Shown: positions 44,716 through 52,633, numbered from the stretch's first letter. The stretch: 64,000 nucleotides of DNA from Asanoa iriomotensis (GCF_016862515.1 NZ_BONC01000033.1:1-64000); one strand, 5' to 3'. The notes: generated by a model from the sequence alone, not told the origin. Numbers and translations are program-made.

Positions 44716-45594
44716 GTGCCGGAGGGCGTGCCGTCGATCGATCTTGTCGCGGGCCAGTGGGACGGTCCGCGCGACCACTGGGATGCCGCGTTCACGCCGG
44801 GCAACGACCGGTTCTCCGGTCACCTCCCGGCGCTCGTCGACGCGCCCGCGGACCTGGCCCGCACCTACTACCTCGCAGCCTGGCAGGCGGTCCGTGGCGA
44901 CGCCGGCCCGCGCGCGGCGGCCTTGCTCGAACCCGTCCGCACCCGGGCCCGGCTGCTCGCGGCGCTGACCGGCGACGCCGGCGATTTCCGCGCGGTCGAG
45001 GCATATCTGGTGCTCACCGGCGACCTCGACCTCCTGGCCGAGAAGGCCGGCGCCGCGCCGGTGCTCGATCATCTCCGCGCGCTCGCCACCGCGCCGCCCG
45101 AGCCGGGCACCGTTGCCGTCGACGCCGCGCGGGTCGGTCGGAGCCGGGCTTTCGCGGCGCTGCTCCGCCGCGTCGGCGAGCCGGACGAGGCCGCCGTGGT
45201 CGAGTTGGCCGCGGCTGACCGGGCGCGCGGCGTGCTGGGCCGGTACACCGGCGGCGGGCATTGGGGGGCCGACGAAACACCCGATGATTTCGCCGCAGTG
45301 GCTCGGGAGATGCCGGAGTTCCTCGACCTCCGCCAGCGCACGGAATTGGTCGAGTTCGCCCGCCGGCACCTCGGAGACGAACCATCCGGACCGATCGCCT
45401 ACGCGCTGTGTCGCTTGGGTCGCCCGGACCGGGCGGCGGTCCTGCTGGCCGGTGCCGCGCGTCCCGGCGCCGACGAGTTGGAGGCGGTCCTCGCCGGGTT
45501 GTTCGGGATCAGGGCCGACTTCGCCGGTTGGGCGGCCGGGACGCGGCGACGTGCCCTCCCCGGTCTTGGCCGGCTCGACAACGTGCCATGCTGA
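44716..45594 (+). CDS. Shortened (alpha/alpha)-toroid glycoside-hydrolase-like protein
   Basis: A 292-residue cytoplasmic protein. The stretches DGPRDHWDAAFTPGNDRF, SGHLPALVDAPADLARTYY and GDFRAVEAYLVLTGDLDLL, and later REMPEFLDLRQRTELVEFARR, recall helical-barrel glycoside hydrolases that are normally at least twice as long. The segments that normally carry the catalytic acids cannot be identified, so activity is doubtful. The GTG at 44716 is set by the promoter seven bases upstream; the ATG at 44704 lies inside the -10 box. It shares an operator with the fuconate dehydratase gene, suggesting a role with fucose-containing glycans. Family assignment is pattern-based and tentative. Confidence 0.5.
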   Translation: MPEGVPSIDLVAGQWDGPRDHWDAAFTPGNDRFSGHLPALVDAPADLARTYYLAAWQAVRGDAGPRAAALLEPVRTRARLLAALTGDAGDFRAVEAYLVLTGDLDLLAEKAGAAPVLDHLRALATAPPEPGTVAVDAARVGRSRAFAALLRRVGEPDEAAVVELAAADRARGVLGRYTGGGHWGADETPDDFAAVAREMPEFLDLRQRTELVEFARRHLGDEPSGPIAYALCRLGRPDRAAVLLAGAARPGADELEAVLAGLFGIRADFAGWAAGTRRRALPGLGRLDNVPC

Positions 45595-45668
45595 CATCGG
45601 ATGAATCACAGCTCAGCGCCCTCCCCACAGTGCAACAACGGTGGGTATCCTCCTCATACCTCCGATGT
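45594..45668. promoter_or_regulatory. Two copies of the ACATCGGA operator before fucD
   Basis: ACATCGGATGAAT on the plus strand at 45594-45606 and ACATCGGAGGTAT on the minus strand at 45656-45668. The second copy abuts the probable -10 region (TATGGG at 45668-45673, eight bases before ATG 45682). Around it GTAT/ATAC half-sites repeat every 11 bases (45645, 45656, 45667). Confidence 0.7.
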
Positions 45669-45681
45669 ATGGGATGGCTTG

Positions 45682-46986
45682 ATGCCGCATTTCGTCTCGC
45701 TGGACACCTACGACGTCCGCTTCCCGACCTCGCTGCACCTCGACGGTTCGGACGCGATGAACCCCGACCCCGACTACTCGGCGGCCTACGTCGTGCTGCG
45801 CACCGAAGCGGCCGACGCGCCCGAGGGGCACGGCTTCGCGTTCACCATCGGGCGTGGCAACGACGTCCAAACCGCCGGGATCGCGGCCCTGCGCCCGTAC
45901 CTCGTCGGTCGTGACGTCGACGAGGTGCTCGGCGACCTCGGCGGGTTCTGGCGCGAACTGGTGCACGACTCGCAGCTGCGCTGGCTCGGCCCCGAGAAGG
46001 GCGTCATGCACATGGCGATCTCCGCGGTGGTCAACGCGCTCTGGGACCTCAAGGCCAAGCAGGCGGGCCTGCCGCTCTGGCAACTGCTCGCGCAGCTCAC
46101 CCCCGAGCAGATCGTCGACCTCGTCGACTTCCGCTACCTGACCGACGCGCTGACCCGCGACGAGGCGCTGGAGATCCTGCGCGCCGCCGAGAAGGGCCGG
46201 GCCGAGCGGATCGAGACGCTGCTGGCCGAGGGCTTCCCGGCGTACACGACGACGCCCGGCTGGCTCGGCTACGACGACGCCAAGCTGCGCCGGCTCTGCC
46301 AGGAGGCGCTCGACGCGGGCTTCACGCAGATCAAGCTGAAGGTAGGCGCGGACCTGGCCGACGACCTGCGCCGGCTGCGGATCGCCCGCGAAGTCTGCGG
46401 TCCCGACTTCCCGATCGCGGTCGACGCCAACCAGCGGTGGGACGTCGCCGAGGCGATCGAGTGGGTGTCGGCGCTGGCGGAGTTCAACCCGTGGTGGGTC
46501 GAGGAGCCGACCAGCCCGGACGACGTGGTCGGGCACGCGGCGATCGCCCGAGGCATCGCGCCCGTGCCCGTGGCCACCGGTGAGCACGTGCAGAACCGGG
46601 TGGTGTTCAAGCAGTTGCTGCAGTTGGAGGCGCTGTCCTACCTGCAGCTCGACTCGACGCGGGTCGCCGGGGTCAACGAGAACGTCGCGATCCTGCTGCT
46701 GGCGGCCAAGTTCGGTGTGCCGGTCTGCCCGCACGCCGGCGGCGTCGGCCTCTGCGAGCTCGTCCGGCACCTGTCGATGTTCGACTACGTCGCGGTGTCC
46801 GGGACCATGGAGAACCGGGTCATCGAGTTCGCCGACCACCTGCACGAGCACTTCGTCGACCCGGCGGTGGTGCGCGGCGGGCGGTACGTGGCGCCGGTGC
46901 GGCCCGGATTCAGCGCGACCATGCGGCCCGAGACGCTCTCGGACTACGCGTACCCTGATGGCCCGATCTGGAGCGGGAGGCAGTGA
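45682..46986 (+). CDS. fucD: L-fuconate dehydratase
   Basis: A 434-residue enolase-superfamily dehydratase converting L-fuconate to 2-keto-3-deoxy-L-fuconate. The active site is complete and falls at the same numbers I recall for the characterised Xanthomonas enzyme: Lys218 and Lys220 (IKLKVG), Mg ligands Asp248 (VDAN), Glu274 (VEEP) and Glu301 (TGEH), the catalytic base His351 (CPHAGG) with Asp324, and Glu382. ATG 45682 is chosen because the protein then starts as the family does; upstream codons lie in the operator region. It is the first gene of a five-gene fucose-type operon. Confidence 0.93.
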   Translation: MPHFVSLDTYDVRFPTSLHLDGSDAMNPDPDYSAAYVVLRTEAADAPEGHGFAFTIGRGNDVQTAGIAALRPYLVGRDVDEVLGDLGGFWRELVHDSQLRWLGPEKGVMHMAISAVVNALWDLKAKQAGLPLWQLLAQLTPEQIVDLVDFRYLTDALTRDEALEILRAAEKGRAERIETLLAEGFPAYTTTPGWLGYDDAKLRRLCQEALDAGFTQIKLKVGADLADDLRRLRIAREVCGPDFPIAVDANQRWDVAEAIEWVSALAEFNPWWVEEPTSPDDVVGHAAIARGIAPVPVATGEHVQNRVVFKQLLQLEALSYLQLDSTRVAGVNENVAILLLAAKFGVPVCPHAGGVGLCELVRHLSMFDYVAVSGTMENRVIEFADHLHEHFVDPAVVRGGRYVAPVRPGFSATMRPETLSDYAYPDGPIWSGRQ

Positions 46987-47738
46987 TGGGTGAGTTCGAC
47001 GGCCTGGCAGCCGTGGTCACCGGCGGCGGTTCGGGGATCGGCCTCGCGACCGCCAGGTTCCTGGCGGCCCGCGGTGCCAAGGTCGCGTGCTTCGACCTCA
47101 AGGTCGACGGCATCGACCCCGGCATGGTCGGCGTGGTGGCCGACGTGAGCGACGACGCCGCGGTGCGCGCGGGCATCGCCACCGCGGTCGAGCGGTTGGG
47201 CGGCCTCGACATCCTCGTCAACAACGCCGGCATCGGCGCGGCCGGCACGGTCGCCGACAACGCCGACGACGAGTGGCACCGGGTGCTCGACGTCAACGTG
47301 CTCGGCATGGTCCGGGTCAGCCGGGCCGCGCTGCCGCACCTGCGCGCCTCGGCGCACGCCGCGATCGTCAACACGTGCTCGATCGCGGCCACGGCCGGCC
47401 TGCCCAACCGCGCGCTCTACAGCGCGAGCAAGGGCGCGGTGCTCTCGCTGACGCTGGCGATGGCCGCCGACCACATCCGCGAGGGCATCCGGGTCAACTG
47501 CGTCAACCCGGGCACCGCCGACACACCGTGGGTGCGCCGGCTGCTCTCCGCGGCCGCCGATCCCGACGCCGAACTGGCCGCGCTCAAGGCCCGCCAGCCC
47601 AGCGGGCGACTGGTCTCGGCCGAGGAGGTCGCCGCCGCGATCGGCTACCTGGCCAGCCCGCTGGCCAGCGCCACCACCGGCACGGCGCTCGACGTCGACG
47701 GTGGCATGCACGGGCTCCGGTTGCGGCCGGTCTCATGA
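46986..47738 (+). CDS. SDR, probable 2-keto-3-deoxy-L-fuconate dehydrogenase
   Basis: A 250-residue classical SDR. TGGGSGIG near residues 12-19 binds NAD, NNAG lies near residue 82, CSIAATAG carries the catalytic Ser, and YSASK the Tyr-Lys pair. The ATG at 46986 overlaps the dehydratase stop by one base with GGGAGG upstream. In the non-phosphorylating fucose pathway an SDR oxidises 2-keto-3-deoxy-L-fuconate to the 2,4-diketo acid, which is the best role for this gene; L-fucose dehydrogenase is the alternative. Confidence 0.85.
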   Translation: MGEFDGLAAVVTGGGSGIGLATARFLAARGAKVACFDLKVDGIDPGMVGVVADVSDDAAVRAGIATAVERLGGLDILVNNAGIGAAGTVADNADDEWHRVLDVNVLGMVRVSRAALPHLRASAHAAIVNTCSIAATAGLPNRALYSASKGAVLSLTLAMAADHIREGIRVNCVNPGTADTPWVRRLLSAAADPDAELAALKARQPSGRLVSAEEVAAAIGYLASPLASATTGTALDVDGGMHGLRLRPVS

Positions 47739-48688
47739 CCACGGCCACGCTGGCGCTGGGTTGTGCCCAGCTGGGCAACCTCTTCCGCGCGATCGACGAC
47801 GAGCGCGCGGCCTCGATCGTCGACGCCGCCTGGGATGCGGGCATCCGCTACTTCGACACGGCGCCGCACTACGGGCTCGGGCTCTCGGAGCGGCGGCTGG
47901 GTGCCGCGCTGGCCGGGCGTCCGCGCGCGGAGTTCACCGTCAGCACCAAGGTCGGCCGGATGCTCGAGCCGGTGCCGGGCGGCGGTGACGGGCTCGACGA
48001 CGCCGGCTTCGTCGTGCCGGCCACCCACCGCCGGGTGTGGGACTTCAGCCGCGACGGTGTCCGCCGGTGCCTCGACGAGAGCCTTGCGCGGCTCGGGCTC
48101 GACCGGGTCGACCTGGTGCTCCTGCACGATCCGGAGCACAGCCCCGACCAGGCGCTCGCCGAGGGCTTTCCGGCTCTGCGGGAGCTCAAGGACGAGGGCG
48201 CCGTCGGTGCGATCGGCATCGGCTCGATGGACCCGGCGGTGCTCGCCCGGTTCGTCGCCGAGTGCGAGCCGGACGAGATCGTCCTGGCCGGCCGTTACAC
48301 GCTGCTGGAGCAGCCCGCGCTCGACGCCGTACTGCCGGCCTGCGCGGCGGCGGGCACCGTCGTGCACAACGCGGGCATCTTCAACAGCGGCCTCCTCGCC
48401 GTCGACCGGCCGCACGCCGGGCTCCCCTACGAATACGGACCCGCGCCCGCCGCGCTGGTCGCCCGGGCCGGCGCGATCGCCGACGTGTGCACCGAGCACG
48501 GCACCACGCTCCCGGCCGCGGCGCTCGCCTTCGCCGGCATGCACCCGCTCGTGCGCTCGGTGATCGTCGGAGCGGATTCGCCGGAGCAGGTGCACCGCAA
48601 CGCCGCGCTGTTCGCGACCCCGCCCCCGCCGGAGCTGTGGCCGGCGCTCGTCGGCGCCGGGCTGCTCGACCCGCGTGCCGTGCCGTGA
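47735..48688 (+). CDS. Aldo/keto reductase, probable L-fucose (D-threo-aldose) 1-dehydrogenase
   Basis: A 317-residue aldo/keto reductase of the D-threo-aldose 1-dehydrogenase type. The tetrad is visible: FDTAPHYGLGLSE (Asp, Tyr), VSTKVGR (Lys) and LLHDPEHS (His). DFSRDGVRRCLDESLARLGLDRVD is typical of this subgroup, which oxidises L-fucose, D-arabinose or L-xylose to lactones with NAD(P). The ATGA overlap with the SDR gene and the lactonase after it fit the first step of L-fucose oxidation. Confidence 0.87.
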   Translation: MTTATLALGCAQLGNLFRAIDDERAASIVDAAWDAGIRYFDTAPHYGLGLSERRLGAALAGRPRAEFTVSTKVGRMLEPVPGGGDGLDDAGFVVPATHRRVWDFSRDGVRRCLDESLARLGLDRVDLVLLHDPEHSPDQALAEGFPALRELKDEGAVGAIGIGSMDPAVLARFVAECEPDEIVLAGRYTLLEQPALDAVLPACAAAGTVVHNAGIFNSGLLAVDRPHAGLPYEYGPAPAALVARAGAIADVCTEHGTTLPAAALAFAGMHPLVRSVIVGADSPEQVHRNAALFATPPPPELWPALVGAGLLDPRAVP

Positions 48689-49533
48689 TCGTCGACGCGC
48701 ACCATCACCTGTGGGCCGCCGACGCCGGCTACACCTGGCTCGACGCTCCCGACCTCGCCCCGATCAACCGCACCTTCACGCCCGCGATGCTCACGGCGGA
48801 GTTGGCCGCCGCCGGCGTCGCGCGCTCGGTGCTGGTCGAAGGCGGCCGGTGCGACACGGACGAGGCCGCGGTGTTGCTGGGCCACGCGGCCGACACGCCC
48901 GAGATCGCCGGCGTCGTCGCTTGGGCGGATCCGGCCTCTCCGGAGCTCGCGTCGACGTTGGCGGGTTTCCGCGCGCTTCCGGGTGGCGACCGGCTCGTCG
49001 GCATCCGCGCCCAGGTGCAGGGCGAGGACCTTGACTACCTCGACCGCACGGACGTACGCGCTGGGCTGGCCACGATCGGGGCGGCCGGCCTGGCGTTCGA
49101 CCTGGTCGTGCGGGTCGACCAGTTGGCGTCCGCGGCCCGGGCGGCGGACGCGTTGCCGTCGGTGCGGTTCGTGCTCGACCACCTGGGCAAGCCACGGATC
49201 ATGGCCGGCGCGGAGGGTTTGGCGGAGTGGCGTGCGGCGATCGCGCCGCTGGCTTCCTGCCCGAACGTGGCCGCCAAGCTGTCCGGGCTGGTCACCGAGG
49301 CCGACTGGCAACGGTGGACGGTCGACGACCTGCGCCCGTACGCGTCGAGCGCTCTCGAGTTCTTCGGCGCGGAGCGCCTGATGCTCGGCTCGGACTGGCC
49401 CGTGTGCCTGCTCGCCGGCGACTACGGCGCCGTGCGGTCGGCGATGCTCACCGCGCTCGGCGGGCTGACCGCGACCGAACGGGCAGCCATCCTGGGCGAC
49501 ACGGCTAGCCGCGTCTACCGCCTGTCCGCGTAG
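48685..49533 (+). CDS. Amidohydrolase, probable L-fuconolactonase
   Basis: A 282-residue amidohydrolase of the COG3618 type. VDAHHHLW near the N-terminus binds the metal, FVLDHLGKP and LGSDWPVC supply the later His and Asp ligands. In fucose-type operons this family opens L-fuconolactone to L-fuconate. The GTG at 48685 overlaps the stop of the dehydrogenase (GTGA) and the first residues (VIVDAHHHLW) match the family. The enzyme that would split the final 2,4-diketo acid (FAH-type hydrolase) is not in this window. Confidence 0.87.
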   Translation: MIVDAHHHLWAADAGYTWLDAPDLAPINRTFTPAMLTAELAAAGVARSVLVEGGRCDTDEAAVLLGHAADTPEIAGVVAWADPASPELASTLAGFRALPGGDRLVGIRAQVQGEDLDYLDRTDVRAGLATIGAAGLAFDLVVRVDQLASAARAADALPSVRFVLDHLGKPRIMAGAEGLAEWRAAIAPLASCPNVAAKLSGLVTEADWQRWTVDDLRPYASSALEFFGAERLMLGSDWPVCLLAGDYGAVRSAMLTALGGLTATERAAILGDTASRVYRLSA

Positions 49534-49560
49534 ATTTCATCGCGGAAGGGTGGGCGCGAA

Positions 49561-50232
49561 ATGGCACTGACCGACGAGGCGATCGACAAGATCAAGGGCA
49601 TGATCGTGTCCGGGGAGCTGGGCCCGGGCGCCCGGCTGCCCAAGGAGGCCGATCTCGCCGAACGGCTGGGTCTGTCCCGCAACTCGCTGCGCGAGGCCGT
49701 GCGGGCGCTCTCCATGATCAGGGTGCTCGACGTGCGCCAGGGCGACGGCACCTACGTCACCAGCCTCGAACCCAACCTGCTGCTCGACGCGCTCAGCTTC
49801 GTCGTCGACTTCCACCGCGACGACACCGTGCTGCAGTTCTTCGAGGTCCGCCGGGTGCTGGAGCCCGCGGCGGCCGCGCTGGCCGCCGAGCGGATGCTCG
49901 ACGACGACATCGACAAGCTCCAGCTCATCCTCGACGACCTCGGCGACGACCCGACGATCGAGGCGCTGGTCGCCAACGACATCGAGTTCCACCGCCAGAT
50001 CGCGGTCGGCACCGACAACGCCGTGCTGGCCTCGCTGGTGGAGGGGCTCTCCGGCCCGACCATGCGGGCCCGCATCTGGCGCGGGCTGACCCAGGAGGGC
50101 GCCGCCGCCCGCACCCGCGAGCAGCACCAGGCGATCGTCGACGCGATCGCCAGCCGCCAGCCCGACCTCGCCCGCTCGTGGGCGACCGTGCACATCGCGG
50201 GCGTCGAGGAATGGCTCCGCCGCGTCCTCTAA
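49561..50232 (+). CDS. GntR-family regulator, FCD (FadR) type
   Basis: A 223-residue regulator. The winged helix (KIKGMIVSGELGPGARLPKE, LGLSRNSLREAVRAL) is followed by an FCD domain whose metal-binding residues appear as DIEFHRQIA, REQHQAIVDAI and TVHIAG. FCD proteins sense carboxylic-acid effectors; here probably L-fuconate or its keto-deoxy product. GGAAGGGTGG precedes the ATG. It closes the fucose operon and is the natural candidate for the ACATCGGA operator at the operon start, although that link is inferred. Confidence 0.88.
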   Translation: MALTDEAIDKIKGMIVSGELGPGARLPKEADLAERLGLSRNSLREAVRALSMIRVLDVRQGDGTYVTSLEPNLLLDALSFVVDFHRDDTVLQFFEVRRVLEPAAAALAAERMLDDDIDKLQLILDDLGDDPTIEALVANDIEFHRQIAVGTDNAVLASLVEGLSGPTMRARIWRGLTQEGAAARTREQHQAIVDAIASRQPDLARSWATVHIAGVEEWLRRVL

Positions 50233-50251
50233 AAGAGGTTGCCCGCGCTGG

Positions 50252-50257
50252 TAACGT
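50252..50257 (+). promoter_or_regulatory. -10 box of the erm leader
   Basis: TAACGT, seven bases before the leader ATG at 50265. AAAAGAGGTTGCC at 50231-50243 resembles the AT-rich plus GTTG element of WhiB7 promoters, but its TTG is only about seven bases from this -10, so the match is not convincing. Confidence 0.4.
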
Positions 50258-50264
50258 TCCGCGC

Positions 50265-50300
50265 ATGGGAGCTTTGAACATCCGGATCCGCATCGCCTAG
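50265..50300 (+). CDS. Erm leader peptide (11 residues)
   Basis: An 11-codon reading frame, MGALNIRIRIA, ending in TAG 108 bases before the erm start. It is short, in the right place, and directly followed by hairpins, as in inducible erm genes where a drug-bound ribosome stalls on the leader and frees the methyltransferase start. IRIRIA has alternating basic and hydrophobic residues as seen in several stalling peptides, but is not one of the leader types I know. Its own ATG is seven bases after a -10 box. Confidence 0.65.
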   Translation: MGALNIRIRIA

Positions 50301-50402
50301 CGGCGAGCTGATCCGACCTTCCCTCTTTCAGCTCCGCCGCGTCCGGTCCGCTGCCGGTGCGGCCCCTCGTGCTGCCCGGCTCCGAATCCAAACCCGCGGA
50401 GC
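50301..50402 (+). promoter_or_regulatory. Attenuator-like hairpins between leader and erm
   Basis: Hairpin 1: CGGCGAGCTGA (50301-50311) pairs with TCAGCTCCGCCG (50328-50339), one bulged C. Hairpin 2: GCTCCG (50379-50384) pairs with CGGAGC (50397-50402), enclosing GGAG (50398-50401), the only Shine-Dalgarno-like sequence, seven bases before erm ATG 50409. GTGC/GCAC (50369-50372 and 50405-50408) could extend the second stem. The default fold would hide the erm ribosome binding site. Confidence 0.6.
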
Positions 50403-50408
50403 ACGCAC

Positions 50409-51194
50409 ATGTCTCGCCACAACCGTGGCCGCCACGAGCTGGGCCAGAACTTTCTCGTCGACACCTCGGTGATCGCCGACGTCGCGCGGCTGGTCGAAGC
50501 CGCGGACGGGCCGATCCTGGAGATCGGGCCGGGCGACGGCGCCCTGACCCGGCCGCTGAGCCGGCTCGGCCGGCCGCTCACCGCCGTCGAGGTCGACCCG
50601 CGCCGGGCAAAACGCCTCGCCGAGGAGATGCCCGGGCACGTCACCGTGCTCAACGAGGACATCCTGTTCCACCGGCTGCGCGGCAAGCCGGCGGTCGTCG
50701 TCGGCAACGTGCCGTTCCACATCACGACCGCGACGCTGCGCTGGCTGCTCGCCGCGCCGCACTGGCGGACCGCCGTGCTGCTGGTGCAGTGGGAGGTGGC
50801 GCGCCGGCGGGCCGGGATCGGCGGTGCGAGCCTGCTGACCGCCCGCATGTGGCCGTGGTTCGACTTCACCGTCCATTCGCGAGTGTCCAAACGCGCGTTC
50901 CGCCCCATGCCGACCGTGGACGGCGGGCTGCTCGTGGTCCACCGCCGCCCCGCGCCGCTGGTCGCCGAACGCGAGGCGTACCAACGTTTCGTGCATCAGG
51001 TCTTCACCGGTCGCGGCTATGGCCTGCGGGAGATCCTGACCCGCTCGGGCGGCGTGCCGGCACCCGTCGTGCGCGACTGGCTGCGCGCGCACCGGATGCC
51101 GGCCAACGCCCTGCCCCGCGACCTCACCGCGGAGCAGTGGGCTTCGCTGTGGGAAACAGTTCGGCACTCTGGACATAGGCCATCCCGGCGGTGA
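50409..51194 (+). CDS. erm: 23S rRNA (adenine-N6)-methyltransferase, Erm family
   Basis: A 261-residue rRNA methyltransferase of the Erm/KsgA family, expected to methylate A2058 of 23S rRNA and give resistance to macrolides, lincosamides and streptogramin B. Motifs: GQNFLVD at residues 12-18, EIGPGDGALT for S-adenosylmethionine, and GNVPFHIT near residue 100 as the NxPF catalytic motif. The C-terminal domain is the short Erm type (RFVHQVFTGRGYGLREIL). Expression appears inducible through the leader and hairpins upstream. The end overlaps the convergent VOC gene by 71 bases. The specific Erm class is not recognised. Confidence 0.9.
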   Translation: MSRHNRGRHELGQNFLVDTSVIADVARLVEAADGPILEIGPGDGALTRPLSRLGRPLTAVEVDPRRAKRLAEEMPGHVTVLNEDILFHRLRGKPAVVVGNVPFHITTATLRWLLAAPHWRTAVLLVQWEVARRRAGIGGASLLTARMWPWFDFTVHSRVSKRAFRPMPTVDGGLLVVHRRPAPLVAEREAYQRFVHQVFTGRGYGLREILTRSGGVPAPVVRDWLRAHRMPANALPRDLTAEQWASLWETVRHSGHRPSRR

Positions 51195-51618
51195 GGCCGG
51201 GGTCGTTCAGCCGCTCCGCGGCCAGTTCCGGCGTCAGGTCGAGCAGGTGCCGGTGGATCCAGTAGAGATTGCCGAACGGGTCGCGGAAGCGGCTGACCCG
51301 GTCGCCGAAGAACAGCTCGGTCGGCTCGGTGACCACAGTGGCCCCCCGCGCGACCGCCCGGTGGAGCACGTCCTTGTCGTCGGCCACGTAGAGCCGCAGG
51401 TAGCCCGGCGTCGCCGGCCACTCCGGGCGGCTGTCGAACAGCATCACCACGGAGTCGCCGATCCGGACCTCGGCGTGGACGATCGCGCCGGCGGTCTCCA
51501 TCCGGCCGAGTTCCGCGCCGTCGAAGACCTCGACGAGGAAATCGATGAGTTTTCCAGCCTCACGGTTGATGAGCCATGGGGTGATTGTGTGATAACCCTC
51601 AGGTACGACTTTGGTCAT
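51124..51618 (-). CDS. VOC/glyoxalase-fold protein, PhnB-like
   Basis: A 164-residue protein of the vicinal-oxygen-chelate fold, PhnB/YdcF-like group: YHTITPWLINREAGKLIDFL at the start, GDSVVMLFDSRPEW, and FGDRVSRFRDPFGNLYWIHRHL. The family normally ends near HLLDLTPEL; here about 25 more residues are encoded, antisense to the erm end. TAGCCT lies seven bases before the ATG at 51618, implying a leaderless mRNA. Role unknown; some relatives bind metals or antibiotics. Confidence 0.8.
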   Translation of the reverse strand: MTKVVPEGYHTITPWLINREAGKLIDFLVEVFDGAELGRMETAGAIVHAEVRIGDSVVMLFDSRPEWPATPGYLRLYVADDKDVLHRAVARGATVVTEPTELFFGDRVSRFRDPFGNLYWIHRHLLDLTPELAAERLNDPGLTAGMAYVQSAELFPTAKPTAPR

Positions 51619-51625
51619 GCGATTC

Positions 51626-51675
51626 AGGCTATGGGCAAACTAGGTCAGCACCGGTCCTAGTTGATAGGGCATGAT
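51626..51675. promoter_or_regulatory. VOC/WYL divergent promoters with palindromic operator
   Basis: TAGCCT on the minus strand (51631-51626) serves the VOC gene, CATGAT on the plus strand (51670-51675) serves the WYL gene, each seven bases from its start codon. Between them AACTAGG (51638-51644) and CCTAGTT (51656-51662) form a perfect inverted repeat with an 11-base centre, a likely binding site for the WYL regulator. Confidence 0.65.
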
Positions 51676-51682
51676 AAGTGCC

Positions 51683-52633
51683 GTGACGGACACGCCAGGT
51701 CGACTATTGCGCCTGTTGTCCCTGCTCCAGACGCCGCGCGAATGGCCTGGCAGCGAGTTGGCCCAGCGGCTCGGGGTCAGCCAGCGCACCGTGCGCCGCG
51801 ACGTCGAGCGGCTCCGCGAGCTCGGCTACCCGGTCGAGGCGACGATGGGCGCCGGTGGCGGCTACCGGCTCGCCGCGGGCGCCGCGATGCCGCCGCTGCT
51901 GCTCGACGACGAGGAGGCCGTGGCGATCGCGGTCGGGTTGCGCACCACGGCCCGGCAACCGGTCGCCGGCATCGCCGACGCTTCCGTGCGCGCGCTGGCC
52001 AAGGTGCAGCAGGTGTTGCCGGCGCGGTTGCGGCAACGGGTCGGCGTGCTGACCACCGCGACCGCACCGACCGAGGCCGCGCTGGTCGACCCCGAGCAGC
52101 TCACCGCGCTCGCCGCCGCTGCGGCCACCAACGAGCGGGTCAACTTCGACTACCGCGACCAGGACGGCGTCGCATCGCAGCGCCTGGTCGAGCCGCACCG
52201 GTTGGTGATGACCGGGCGGCGCTGGTATCTGGTCGCCTACGACAACGAACGCCACGACTGGCGCACGTTCCGCGCGGACCGGATCGAGAGCACCAAGCCC
52301 ACCGGGGTGCGGGTGCCGCCGCGCGCGCTGCCGGACGACGACGCCGCCGCGTTCGTGACCAGCCAACTGCACGACCTCGCCCCGGTGTACGCGGCGGTGG
52401 CCACCCTGCGGCTGCCGGCACCGCAGGCCGCCGCTCGGCTCGGCGACGCCGCGGGCAGGCTCGAACCGCTCGACGCGTTCGCCTGCCGGTGGATCAGCCC
52501 GGCCGACACGGTCGACTGGCTCGCCTTCCGGCTGGCGTCGCTCGGCTGCGAGTTCACCGTGCACGAGCCCGTCGAACTGGTCGACCACCTGCGCCGGGTC
52601 GGGGCCAGGATCGCCCGGGCCACGGGCGGCTAG
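51683..52633 (+). CDS. HTH-WYL transcriptional regulator
   Basis: A 316-residue regulator: an N-terminal DeoR-type winged helix (TPGRLLRLLSLLQTPREW, LGVSQRTVRRDVERLRELGY), a linker, and a WYL domain (GRRWYLVAYDNERHDWRTFRADRI) with a C-terminal extension. The GTG at 51683 gives the standard family opening V-TDTPGRLL and is seven bases after CATGAT; the ATG at 51671 overlaps that -10. It probably controls itself and the divergent VOC gene. Its TAG stop is part of the -10 box of the next gene. Confidence 0.88.
   Translation: MTDTPGRLLRLLSLLQTPREWPGSELAQRLGVSQRTVRRDVERLRELGYPVEATMGAGGGYRLAAGAAMPPLLLDDEEAVAIAVGLRTTARQPVAGIADASVRALAKVQQVLPARLRQRVGVLTTATAPTEAALVDPEQLTALAAAAATNERVNFDYRDQDGVASQRLVEPHRLVMTGRRWYLVAYDNERHDWRTFRADRIESTKPTGVRVPPRALPDDDAAAFVTSQLHDLAPVYAAVATLRLPAPQAAARLGDAAGRLEPLDAFACRWISPADTVDWLAFRLASLGCEFTVHEPVELVDHLRRVGARIARATGG

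Noticed and set aside
50231-50243. WhiB7-dependent promoter for erm
   Set aside because: AAAA-GAG-GTTGCC looks similar, but the distance to TAACGT is far too short for a -35/-10 pair and no other -10 fits.
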